A stretch of DNA of 53,654 bases from Bartonella sp. AU16XJBT (GTDB lineage: Bacteria; Pseudomonadota; Alphaproteobacteria; Rhizobiales; Rhizobiaceae), in the NCBI RefSeq assembly GCF_028618665.1, contig NZ_JAQITF010000012.1:1-53654 (forward strand), in the 5' to 3' direction. Positions 8,401 through 16,530 of this stretch are shown in pieces. A program made the translations under genes and the position numbers. The notes beneath the pieces are model-generated. The model searched no databases. It saw nothing but the letters and a program-made list of their open reading frames with translations, and had not been told where the DNA came from. Each line of letters opens with the position of its first letter. The stretch's first letter is position 1.

Positions 8401-11400
8401 AGAAGACATCTGCTAATACCGTTTTATCCAATTCATCTCCTTCATCTAGAGGTAGAGGTTTGGTAACTTTAAGAACTTCAGGAGCTAATTCAGTTGGGAG
8501 ATCTGATACAGGTAGGGAGAGTGTAATATCTGCCGATGGGATTTCCTTAGGATCTGGGTATCATACTGTATCAAATAGGATTATACCTATAAAATCAGTA
8601 GCTTCTATGAGTTCTTCTGCTTCTGTAGTTTCTGAGAAATCTGCTGCACCTTCTTCTGATACACCTGCGGCATCTTCTAATGGAGCTGTTGGGCGTACTC
8701 TTGTGTTGAATGGTGCTAAGAAAACTATTTCTTCTCAGTGTGGTGATGCTACACAAGGAAGTGGTGCGGGAAGATCTCAGACTCCTTATTTGTGTAGTGA
8801 TGGCCAAACACGTACAGTGACAAACCTTACACTGAAGGCAAGTGAGGCAACTCAACATTCTGTGCATGCAACAAATCAGAATACAATTATTAACCTAGAA
8901 GGGGCCTCAATTAGTAGTGCGGATTCTTCTAATTTGGACAGTAGTATTGATTTGGTACCTTCTATGCTTGTGACTGCTGTACTTGCAGAAAAAAAAGCAG
9001 AGGTTGTTTTGAGTAAAAACTCAACAATTCAATCTTCTGTGATTGGACTTGAAGCGCAAAGTGGCGGAAAGGTCCAGATGACAGGAGGAACGGTCAATGC
9101 TCGCTATGTGGGCGCTTTGGCAGGTTCTGGATCATCTGTTAATCTAAAGGATACGACAATTAACGTAACGGGAGATTTGGCTGCTGCTGGTCTGGCGAGT
9201 CAGGCTGGTGAGATAACCATGAATACTGGAGCTATTACTTTGGCAAAGGGAGTGGCCGTGAGGTCAGAAGCTGGGGGAAGTGTTAAGTTAGACAAAGTTA
9301 ACATTACTGTGAAAGACGAAGCAGGGAAGTTAGATTCTGCAGAGAATTTTGGACGTGCTGCTTTTCTGTTGAGTGATAATGCTTCTATTGATTTTAAGAA
9401 TGGGAGTGTTGTGACTGATTCTCACGCTTTGTGGGTTAGAAAGGGTGATGATGTGATTGAAACGGGGTCTTCTAGGAAGAGAAGATCTTCAGAGGCTCGT
9501 TCTGCTATGAATCACGCGAATATCGAGGCTTCTACTGTTAGAGTGGAAGGTGATGGAACCTATGGCATATATTTTGATGGGGGAATACAGAAAGAAGCAA
9601 GTGAACAAAATCGGAGTAAGGATTTAGCCGCTGAGAAAGCAAATGTTGTTAAGCGGAGCACTGTATCCAAACAGGAAAAAACACCTATAGGCATAACAGG
9701 GGCAATTTCGTTGAAAAAAACTGATTTTGAAGTTGCAAATGGTATAGCGATCTATGGTAATAATTCTGGTGGTCAGGTTTCATTAGAAAATAAAACGACT
9801 CTCGCTGGTGACTTGTTATTGAAGGCTGAGAATGATTCTAATGTATTGGTTTCAGTCGATAATTCTATTGTTACAGGTGCTGTCCGCGTTGATAAAAGTT
9901 CTTATACAAAATTAGGTTTAGCCAATAAATCGCAGTGGATTCTAAAAAGGAGTGCACAGAGGAATTTGGGTACTCCAGATTTAGGATGTGTGGATTCATG
10001 TATTTCTTCTGTAAGTCTTGTAAATAGTGCTATTGATTTTAAATCTTCCGAATCTGAAGGGAAATATCAGACTCTCCATATTGGAAATGGAAAAGGCACA
10101 GTTTATGAGGCGCAGGGTGATGCTGTAATTCATCTCAATGCGCGTTTAAATCCTCATGATCCAAGTGATCAGCAAGTCACTGATCGACTTGTCATTCATG
10201 GTGATGTTTCTGGAAAAACAAAAATACATGTACGAGGTGATGCGGGCAATGGTGGAGATGCTAAAGCGAAAGCCAAGATTGCTCACAGTGTTTCAGTTAT
10301 TCAGGTTTATGGTCAAGCAAAGAAAGATTCTTTCCAACTCAATGGCAATTATGTCGCATTGAGGAATTCACCTTACAAATACACGCTTCGTGCTTATGGT
10401 CCAGAAGCGACTTCGAAACAGGAGCATGTTCAGCAGAAATTTGTTAGGGATGGTGGAGAGTTTTGGAACTTCCGTTTAGAAAATCAGTATGTTAAGTCTG
10501 CTGGATTTGCTGCCCTTCCTGAACAATTTGTAAGGTCTGTTGTTCCACAAGTGCCAACTTATCTCGTCTTGCCTAATAGCGTATTCCATGCTGGTTTGAT
10601 GGATATTAATAATCAAAACAAACAGATGGAGACGTTGCGGATGACTTCTACAGGAATGGTAGAGGTTCGTGAGAATCCTGCTTTATATTTACGTGGCTAT
10701 GGTGGAAGTTACCGTTATGCTACAAATTTATCTGCACTTGAATATGGTTATGGTGGCGATCTTGACTATCATGGTGTAGAGGCAGGTGTGCTGTTGCAAA
10801 CTATTGAAAATGCTGACAGTGCTCTATCCTTTGGCGTTATGGGAACTTATGGAAAACTTTCTCTGCAGCCTTTGGATGTTGAGCAAAGCCAGAAGAGTGC
10901 ATTTGATAAATGGACTGCTACAGTATATGGTAGCATGCAGCGTAATGTTGGCTTCTATGTCGATGGTCTTTTATCCTATGGTCTGTTTAAAGGTGATGTT
11001 CTCACTCTTGCACGGGGTAAGACAGCAACGTTGAAAGCTAATCCGTTAAGTGTTTCTTTATCTGGTGGTCAGACAATTGAGACAGGATATAAGGGCTTTG
11101 TCTTTGATCCGCAGGTTCAGGTTGTTTATCAACATCTCCAGTTTAATAAGGCCCGTGATATTGACAATTTTGATATTGAAATGGGTAATCTTGATCAGTG
11201 GGTAGCACGTGTTGGTGGACGTTTAACCAGGACTCCTACAGGTTCTGAAGGCGTGGATGCTGTTGCTTTCTATGGTAAGCTTTATCTTGCTCATGGTTTT
11301 GGAGAGAAACAGTCTGTACGTTTCAATGATGCTTTCAAGTTAGGGGCTTTTGGTTCTTCACTAGAGGCTGGATTAGGCTTTAATGCCAAATTGTTGCCGC

Positions 11401-11498
11401 AGTTTTCTCTGCATGCTGATGTTCTCTATCAACATAAGCTTAATAAATCTGGTTTTTCTGGAGCAAGTTTCTCCGGAGGCGTGCGTTATCAGTTCTAA
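5451..11498 (+). CDS. Giant autotransporter with two passenger modules
   Basis: A 2015-residue type V secretion protein. Order: signal peptide (1 to about 30); Ser/Pro-rich N-region with seven (V/E)PS(A/V)G repeats (residues 69-103); passenger module 1 from Cys-x-CNDG near 123 to VWDFRLE near 750; a Ser/Thr-rich linker (about 755-1090) with five APAAS repeats; passenger module 2 from CSDG near 1105 to FWNFRLE near 1675; barrel from VVPQVPTYLVLPN near 1696 to the terminal Phe. Both modules share the YxTLxxGxGxGTVYxAQG, LxIHGDVxGxT and PYKYxLRAYGP blocks of pertactin-like passengers and a CIDSCIS/CVDSCIS pair absent from the paralogues. A basic RKRRSSE stretch in module 2 could be a protease site. 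The duplication suggests fusion of two tandem autotransporter genes with loss of the first barrel. Adhesin function is inferred. Confidence 0.9.
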   Translation: MINVFKKRTRLYALTTSALFLLQGVDSSIGASWFSSTLSTLTQVLPSFGSSERSVETPPAPRAEKITGVPSAGVPSAGEPSAGVPSAGEPSAGEPSVGEPSVGGGSQDIPSSLGVPQLKSASVVSTCFQSNSKPTAPIFCNDGEEHKYYEGSDNGSFILKAGKYDHVIHVKSLPSAESSSPTLVDLLDVYIIAEEDGGKALNVEDVNKQIQIGRGDRGAVLADGVGAKIELEDALVDGFIFGLGAFNSGEIAVSSSSLENDYVNALASSEGIIVLDDVEVEVKSVGLWSDSKSLIVMDGGITLDRSGVGVIASEMGIVQLGGTKISQKESFARRYSGSDDSDEGSSSSTNDRVVLLSQGGYIALNGGKVSVSDATFLQIVGKVDSLENTLEEDLAEIAKNMGTFPSVIDNDEGSLSEEYSRAFRDITFGVRDVVRHADIVLGTEASPSDLDLNAAIRYSTNKILGKGSYGIYFDGARGERHEDTSLHTVLLQNTTLKVPEGIAIYSNGLNSSVFLQEESEVSGGLLLKAEKSADLSVFASDSVINGATRVDENAHAKLFLSHGTEWYVTKSSYEDFGDSDPRCIDSCISFVSLINSDIRFFTSLKNGGKNGGNGDIEYRTLRVGEGRGTVYSAQGASRVHFNVGLVANNASSGQVSDRLLIHGDVKGRTTVYVQDKSTGLNSENGKGHRISLIQVFGEAEDSSFILNGGYVTLGGQPYKYVLRAYGPTIPPQMQYFDKTLVRNSQDVWDFRLEDENLPYERGVTFFLGGTTVNAPSVPLSHNSVRNEVDEPPVVSSLPSGDSESRESNQVINSGTDRNPAQLLRSELVGEDDTRTDNPDMNLGDVSTPLPSAENRLMVTAGEDGLTQTVEISVTPDVSERSQSVVPSTPNSLLRSDTGDEDNTGGGYDGVVDEASETITSIPSSTTSSVTSTVSEGNASTDLGGAGISEVASNSSSIAPAASAPAASAPAASAPAASAPAASKEKTSANTVLSNSSPSSRGRGLVTLRTSGANSVGRSDTGRESVISADGISLGSGYHTVSNRIIPIKSVASMSSSASVVSEKSAAPSSDTPAASSNGAVGRTLVLNGAKKTISSQCGDATQGSGAGRSQTPYLCSDGQTRTVTNLTLKASEATQHSVHATNQNTIINLEGASISSADSSNLDSSIDLVPSMLVTAVLAEKKAEVVLSKNSTIQSSVIGLEAQSGGKVQMTGGTVNARYVGALAGSGSSVNLKDTTINVTGDLAAAGLASQAGEITMNTGAITLAKGVAVRSEAGGSVKLDKVNITVKDEAGKLDSAENFGRAAFLLSDNASIDFKNGSVVTDSHALWVRKGDDVIETGSSRKRRSSEARSAMNHANIEASTVRVEGDGTYGIYFDGGIQKEASEQNRSKDLAAEKANVVKRSTVSKQEKTPIGITGAISLKKTDFEVANGIAIYGNNSGGQVSLENKTTLAGDLLLKAENDSNVLVSVDNSIVTGAVRVDKSSYTKLGLANKSQWILKRSAQRNLGTPDLGCVDSCISSVSLVNSAIDFKSSESEGKYQTLHIGNGKGTVYEAQGDAVIHLNARLNPHDPSDQQVTDRLVIHGDVSGKTKIHVRGDAGNGGDAKAKAKIAHSVSVIQVYGQAKKDSFQLNGNYVALRNSPYKYTLRAYGPEATSKQEHVQQKFVRDGGEFWNFRLENQYVKSAGFAALPEQFVRSVVPQVPTYLVLPNSVFHAGLMDINNQNKQMETLRMTSTGMVEVRENPALYLRGYGGSYRYATNLSALEYGYGGDLDYHGVEAGVLLQTIENADSALSFGVMGTYGKLSLQPLDVEQSQKSAFDKWTATVYGSMQRNVGFYVDGLLSYGLFKGDVLTLARGKTATLKANPLSVSLSGGQTIETGYKGFVFDPQVQVVYQHLQFNKARDIDNFDIEMGNLDQWVARVGGRLTRTPTGSEGVDAVAFYGKLYLAHGFGEKQSVRFNDAFKLGAFGSSLEAGLGFNAKLLPQFSLHADVLYQHKLNKSGFSGASFSGGVRYQF
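5655..5759 (+). repeat. 15-bp tandem repeat, 7 units, (V/E)PS(A/V)G
   Basis: Seven in-frame copies of a 15-bp unit of the form GTGCCATCTGCTGGA (first codon GTG or GAG, fourth GCT or GTT). Unit length is a multiple of three, so copy-number change keeps the frame and lengthens or shortens the stalk near the N-terminus of the mature autotransporter. Confidence 0.92.
8322..8396 (+). repeat. 15-bp tandem repeat, 5 units, APAAS
   Basis: Five nearly identical copies of GCTCCTGCTGCGTCT encode APAAS within the linker between the two passenger modules. Only the last copy differs (GCA for GCG). High identity suggests recent expansion. Confidence 0.92.
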
Positions 11499-11524
11499 TA
11501 TAAGGTACAGTATGTACTTTTTAG

Positions 11525-11553
11525 AAAAGGCAGCACATTGTGCTGCCTTTTTT
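11525..11553 (+). terminator. Rho-independent terminator after the double-passenger autotransporter
   Basis: AAAAGGCAGCAC, loop ATT, GTGCTGCCTTTT followed by TT: a strong 12-bp stem with a T run, 27 bp after the stop codon. Confidence 0.9.
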
Positions 11554-11940
11554 CTTTATAACAACTTGTGTTGTTCTTAAAAGGTTTTTCGTCTTCTAGA
11601 TATGAATAAAAAAAGACGTAGTTTATTATGCGCATGAGCGCGGTTTTCCTACGCTCAAGCGAATTTTCTTAAAATTGTTGCGACTGATAATGCGATAGAG
11701 TGACTCACTTGTATGAGCTTTTTAAGCATTCATGAGTCCATTATGTGTTATGTTATCTTTTTTGGTACCGTATTGATATTATCGAACATAATATTTAATG
11801 CTTTCTAAGGCTCGTTTTTTGGCGTTTGTTTTTCACTGTTTTAAATCATTTTTTCATTTATCTCTTTGTGGATTAATTTTTAAAGTTCACAAGGCTAAAT
11901 TGTGACTTAAATTAATTGCACGCACTGGTTTTATTTTTTC
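11554..11940. other. Intergenic region, no gene seen
   Basis: AT-rich spacer between the terminator and the promoter-like block at 11941. No open frame, RNA gene or recognisable relic was found in it. Confidence 0.5.
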
Positions 11941-11969
11941 TTTACACGAAATACAGAATGCATTATACA
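11941..11969 (+). promoter_or_regulatory. Promoter-like block with ACA-N3-TGC dyad (autotransporter 2)
   Basis: TTTACA (11941-11946), 17-bp spacer, TATACA (11964-11969). Inside the spacer is AATACAGAATGCATT (11950-11964), matching the spacer dyads at 20062 and 36831. It leaves a leader of about 210 bases before the ATG at 12180. Confidence 0.5.
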
Positions 11970-12179
11970 CTTATAAATTGTGCTTTGTTGTTATTCTCCT
12001 ATAGATGGTTTTGCGCGTAGAGCTTCTGACAAGTTTATAGGGACAATTCATTGCACGGTTCAAGTGAGCATGAGGCATGTCTTTTTTGTTACACCTTTCG
12101 TATTTTGAGGTGCGCAGTGGGATGTTTTGCAAGTGCTTTTATTTTTCAATGAGAGGGGTAGGAAAGTTTCGAGGGAACT

Positions 12180-15100
12180 ATGATTAAAGTGTTTAGAAAT
12201 CATGTATGTTTATGTGCTTGTACAACAGCTATCCTTTCTTTGCTCCAAAATGGAAGAGAAGTTTATGCGGCGACACGGGATGAGGAGGGTAAACCTTATG
12301 TTATAACTGTTACTCCGCTTAACGGTATCAGTGTTACTTCTGGTCATCATCTTAGTGGAAGTAATGTGAATAAGCCTCTGGGTGGAGAGAGTGGGGGCAG
12401 TTATTATCATCCTAGTATTGGCAATAACGATGAGGGTATTCGTGGGGGGAGCAACTATCATGAGTTGAGTGGAAAGGAGGGAGAGAACGGACAACAAAAT
12501 GGGGGAAAAGGGTATGTGAAAAATATCGATAACACGGTTAGAAATGAGGGCTCTGATGCAATAGGTATGAATCCTGCGTTTTATTATTATAGTGGATTGT
12601 ATTATGTATGCGATAATTGCGGGACGGATCCTAACAATGTGAAGCCTACAGGAGAGGGGCCTAAAATTGATAATAAATCTTATAAAATTACCAATGAAAA
12701 TGCTTCCAACTACCCTCCTGATCCTATTGCTATAACGGTGAAGGGAATAGGGACAGAAGTTCGTGGGAAGGATGTAACGGTTAGCAGTCAAGTTGCTGAT
12801 AAGACTTTTCTAATGGGGGTGCACGTATTAGAGAACGGTAAGATTGTTTTGGAGGATCCGATTATCAAAAATACAGTTATAGCCCTTCGTGCGAATAATG
12901 GAGTGATTGAGGTAAAAAATGGAAAGATTGGGGAAAGTCATGAAGGTGTTGATGCAGCAGATCGTTCATTTGTTCTTTTAGAAGATACAGAAATTAATAC
13001 GGCTAATGGGAATGCAAGTCTTTTAAGTTATGATCATTCAGAAGTTTGGATGTCAGGTGGATCAGTTGATTTTATGAACAGCCATGGGATTTCTTCGACG
13101 TTAGGTGGGAAAGTAAATCTCGAGAATGTTAAAATTACTGGGAAGGGTAAAGAAAAAAATTCGGATAATCATGCAGTTTTATATACGGATTTAGGGAAGG
13201 CTGTTAATTTAAAGGGTACGACTATTCATGCTATGGATGTCCATGGCATATTATTAGAAAATAAAGTCAATTCTATTCCTTTGCAGGAAGTTAAAGATTT
13301 ATCGAATGAGGATTCTCCTTCTGAATCTGGGATTCCTGTGACTGAAGTTAATATTAAATCCTCTACTATTAATGTCAATGGCGCTGGATCTTACGGTATA
13401 TATTTTAAGGGAAAAAAGCCATGGAGCGAAGATGGGGATAAAAAAGAGGATATCTCATTAGGGGAAGAAAAAGCGCCACCACGATTAGAAGTTGTTAATT
13501 TGGATACAACAGAGCTTTCTGTTTTAGACGATACGGCTCTTTACGGTGAAAACCTTATTTCTGGTGCCGTAAGTTTAATGAAAAGCACTCTTCGTTCGGG
13601 GAATTTTTTATTAAAAGCTGAAAAAGGGGCTTCTATAACGGTTTTGGCTGATGCTTCTACTCTTGAAGGTCGTGCTTACACTGATAAAGATTCTAATGCC
13701 GAACTTTATTTGGGAGGTCGCTCTACATGGATTTTACAACAACAGTTGCAAAAAGATCAACATAAGGCTGCAAAAGATTCTTCTATTTCATTGGTCAGTC
13801 TTATGGGCGAGAGCTCTATTCATTTTAAAAGACAAGAATCTTCTTCTGTTAATGATTATCAAACCCTGCATATTGGAAATGGAAAAGGTGAGGTTTATAG
13901 AGCACGGGACGGTGCCTTTATTTCTCTTAATACATATCTGAATAAGGGAGGGGATCTTGATCAACAAAAAACGGATCGTGTTTTAATTCATGGTGATGTT
14001 TCGGGAAAAACAATGCTCCGTGTGCATGCTGTTGCAGGAAGTCCAGGAGGGTATACGGGAAGGGGAGGAAATGATGAAGGACTTTCAATCATTCAGGTTT
14101 CTGGAGAAGCAAAGCAAGATTCTTTTCAGTTGGAAGGTGGTTATGTAGCGTTAGACGAATTGCCTTATCAGTATAAGCTTTATGGTTATGGTCCAGGATC
14201 TCTTTTAGGAAAAGCAAGTACGAAGCAAAGACTTGTTGAAGGAAGCGGAGAGTTTTGGGATTTCCGTCTTGAAAGTCAATCTATAGATTCTGAAGTTAAA
14301 CCTGAACCAGATCCTCGTCCGACACCTCCTCCAGGTCCGACACCTCCTCCAGGACCAGCTCCGGAACCTCATCCTCGTCCTAAGCCGGGAGTAAAGGCTG
14401 TTGTTCCGCAGGTTCCGACTTATCTCCTTTTGCCTAATGCCCTACGTCATCTTGGTTTGATGAATGTTAGCAATCAAAATAAGCGCTTGGAAACTTTGCG
14501 AATTGCTTCTGGCAGTTTGTTAGAAAGCCGCGAAAAGCCTTTCTTTTTTGTGCGCGGTTATGGCGGCAATCATCGTTATACTTCAAATCTTTCTGCGCTT
14601 GAATATGGTTATGGCGGTGAGCTGGATTATAATGCCCTAGAGGCAGGTGTTTTGCTGAAAGCAATCGAAAATATGTATGGGACGGCTTCTTTTGGAATTA
14701 TCGGGTCTTACGAGAAATTTTCTTTGAATCCTGTGAATGTTGAACAGAGCCAAAAGAGTACATTTGATAAATGGTCCGTTGCGGCATATGGCGGCATGCA
14801 GCATGATGCAGGTTTTTACGTTGATGGTCTTGTGTCTTATGGTTTTTTTAAGGGAGACGTTCTTACAACAGCACGGGGTAAAACGGCAACATTAAAGGGA
14901 AATCCTTTAAGTGCTTCATTGACGACTGGAAAAACATTTATGGTGGGAGAGGATGGTTTTGTTTTTGATCCGCAAGTTCAGGTTGTTTATCAATATCTTC
15001 CATTTAATAAAGTGCGCGATGTGGATGGCTTTGATATTGATTTAGGAAAGCTTCATCAGTGGGTAGGTCGTGTTGGAGGGCGTTTAACAAAGATGCTGGT

Positions 15101-15359
15101 TGCTACTGATGAGGCTCAAGTTATTTCTTTCTATGGCAAGCTTCATCTTGCTCATGGTTTTGAAGGAAAACAATTTGTGCATTTTAAAGACGCTTTTCAG
15201 CTAGGGGCTTTTGGTTCTTCATTAGAAACTGGATTAGGTTTTAATGCTCAATTGTCTCAAAATTTTGCACTTCATGGTGATTTGGTTTATCAGCATAAGC
15301 TAACGAAAGCTGGTTTTTCTGGAACGAGTTTTTCTGGTGGATTGCGTTATCATTTCTAG
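12180..15359 (+). CDS. Autotransporter with pertactin-like passenger
   Basis: A 1059-residue outer-membrane autotransporter. The ATG follows GAGGGAACT, a good ribosome binding site. Seen: signal peptide (about 1-31, ending near VYA-AT); a Gly/Ser/Asn-rich N-region unlike its paralogues (about 32-140); a divergent Cys pair CDNC near 143 where the others have C-x-FYxCNDG; passenger blocks SYGIYF near 405, YQTLHIGNGKGEVYRA near 560, VLIHGDVSGKT near 600, LPYQYKLYGYGP near 661 and FWDFRLE near 693; a Pro-rich hinge (PTPPPG repeats, about 705-735); and the barrel from AVVPQVPTYLLLPN near 738 to the terminal Phe. Probably a surface adhesin; ligand unknown. Confidence 0.92.
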   Translation: MIKVFRNHVCLCACTTAILSLLQNGREVYAATRDEEGKPYVITVTPLNGISVTSGHHLSGSNVNKPLGGESGGSYYHPSIGNNDEGIRGGSNYHELSGKEGENGQQNGGKGYVKNIDNTVRNEGSDAIGMNPAFYYYSGLYYVCDNCGTDPNNVKPTGEGPKIDNKSYKITNENASNYPPDPIAITVKGIGTEVRGKDVTVSSQVADKTFLMGVHVLENGKIVLEDPIIKNTVIALRANNGVIEVKNGKIGESHEGVDAADRSFVLLEDTEINTANGNASLLSYDHSEVWMSGGSVDFMNSHGISSTLGGKVNLENVKITGKGKEKNSDNHAVLYTDLGKAVNLKGTTIHAMDVHGILLENKVNSIPLQEVKDLSNEDSPSESGIPVTEVNIKSSTINVNGAGSYGIYFKGKKPWSEDGDKKEDISLGEEKAPPRLEVVNLDTTELSVLDDTALYGENLISGAVSLMKSTLRSGNFLLKAEKGASITVLADASTLEGRAYTDKDSNAELYLGGRSTWILQQQLQKDQHKAAKDSSISLVSLMGESSIHFKRQESSSVNDYQTLHIGNGKGEVYRARDGAFISLNTYLNKGGDLDQQKTDRVLIHGDVSGKTMLRVHAVAGSPGGYTGRGGNDEGLSIIQVSGEAKQDSFQLEGGYVALDELPYQYKLYGYGPGSLLGKASTKQRLVEGSGEFWDFRLESQSIDSEVKPEPDPRPTPPPGPTPPPGPAPEPHPRPKPGVKAVVPQVPTYLLLPNALRHLGLMNVSNQNKRLETLRIASGSLLESREKPFFFVRGYGGNHRYTSNLSALEYGYGGELDYNALEAGVLLKAIENMYGTASFGIIGSYEKFSLNPVNVEQSQKSTFDKWSVAAYGGMQHDAGFYVDGLVSYGFFKGDVLTTARGKTATLKGNPLSASLTTGKTFMVGEDGFVFDPQVQVVYQYLPFNKVRDVDGFDIDLGKLHQWVGRVGGRLTKMLVATDEAQVISFYGKLHLAHGFEGKQFVHFKDAFQLGAFGSSLETGLGFNAQLSQNFALHGDLVYQHKLTKAGFSGTSFSGGLRYHF

Positions 15360-15387
15360 AGTTGTTACTGTTTTTGTTTAATCTTTG

Positions 15388-15420
15388 AAAAAGCCATAAG
15401 TTATCCTTGTGGCTTTTTTC
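15388..15420 (+). terminator. Terminator after autotransporter 2
   Basis: AAAAAGCCATAAG and CTTGTGGCTTTTTT form a stem with one mismatch and end in a T run, about 28 bp after the stop. Confidence 0.85.
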
Positions 15421-16398
15421 ATTTCTATTCATTTTGTTGTTATCGCTTTTTTATAGAGTATGATTTTTCATCTCTTTTTAATATATTTAGGGGCTGGGCT
15501 TCTTTTATTTTGCTTGAAAAATTGAATAAGTTTGTACGTTATCGTTTCAAAATATGTATTTCATATTTTTTATAATATGCTGGTTTATAAAGGTATTTTT
15601 TAACTGAGAATGCTAAAGATATTTTCAATGTTCTTATTATGAATCCATAAAAAGCATTCATTGGCATGTATAGGATTGGTAGGTGGATAAAAAAATCGTT
15701 TAAGAAAGGAGACAGTATAGTTTTGAGAATGGTGTTAATCAGAGAGGACTTGCAATATTAGAAGTTGGTAAAGAAAATAACGCAACTTAAGCGCAATGAG
15801 CGCTGTATCCGGTAGATACTTTATATTATATCTGCTGTTGTTGTGCAATGGGGGTAGAAAAAATGAGAGATATCTGAAAAATCTGGTGAATGAGAAACAT
15901 AGTATTGTTTTTTGAAAATGTGCTTTCTTAAAAGGAATGCAATAAATAACAGGATGAAGTCATGTGTAATTTTGACTTTTTAAAGCTATCGTTCTGAATG
16001 CTATAAAGTTGAATTAAATGGAGGCGGTAAAATAGAAATTGATTTTGATTTTTACACGTTCCTATTCTAAATTAGGCTGTCTTTCCATAAAGATTGCCTA
16101 AAAACAGATATATGTGCTCTCCTTGTTTTCCAATTTTGGCATATACTAAGTTTTATCTGCTTACAGAGTGCTCATTGTTTCAATATAAATATTTATCGAA
16201 ACATGTTGACTATATATGCTCTGGTGTTGATTAGGCAGGAGTTAAAGTAAGCATTTTAAATGCATGTAACCCTATAACGCTGTTTTTGAATAACAACTTT
16301 AAAAGTGATTTTTCTCGTTTTTCAGCTCTATTTTGACAATTTTTTTGTAAAAATGACAGATTCAAAGTGCATTTTTTAGTAATTTTTAAAATTCCATA
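15421..16398. other. Long AT-rich spacer with an integrase-leader relic
   Basis: Nearly 1 kb with no credible gene. A short stretch at about 15630-15715 (including AAATCGTTTAAGAAAGGAGA) matches the leader that precedes the integrase and its relics elsewhere (compare about 41945-41970). The rest shows nothing recognisable. Confidence 0.5.
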
Positions 16399-16427
16399 TT
16401 TACATAAAACACAAAAAATATTAATAA
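16399..16427 (+). promoter_or_regulatory. Promoter-like block (autotransporter 3)
   Basis: TTTACA (16399-16404), 17-bp spacer, TAATAA (16422-16427). The spacer begins TAAAACACAAAA, like the block at 23699, but its dyad is weak. Confidence 0.4.
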
Positions 16428-16530
16428 ATCTCATATATTTAACCCAAAACGTATTAATCTTCTCTTAAGTTAAGTTTTTTTGATACGTTATGTATTGCTC
16501 TTAATCAAGGGGGCAAATTATGGTGGAATT

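Noticed and set aside
8093..8431. Minus-strand Ala/Asp-rich frame
   Set aside because: Antisense of the APAAS linker; composition is explained by the repeat.
12210..12791. 193-codon minus-strand frame within autotransporter 2
   Set aside because: Antisense to the low-complexity N-region; no ribosome binding site or known domain.
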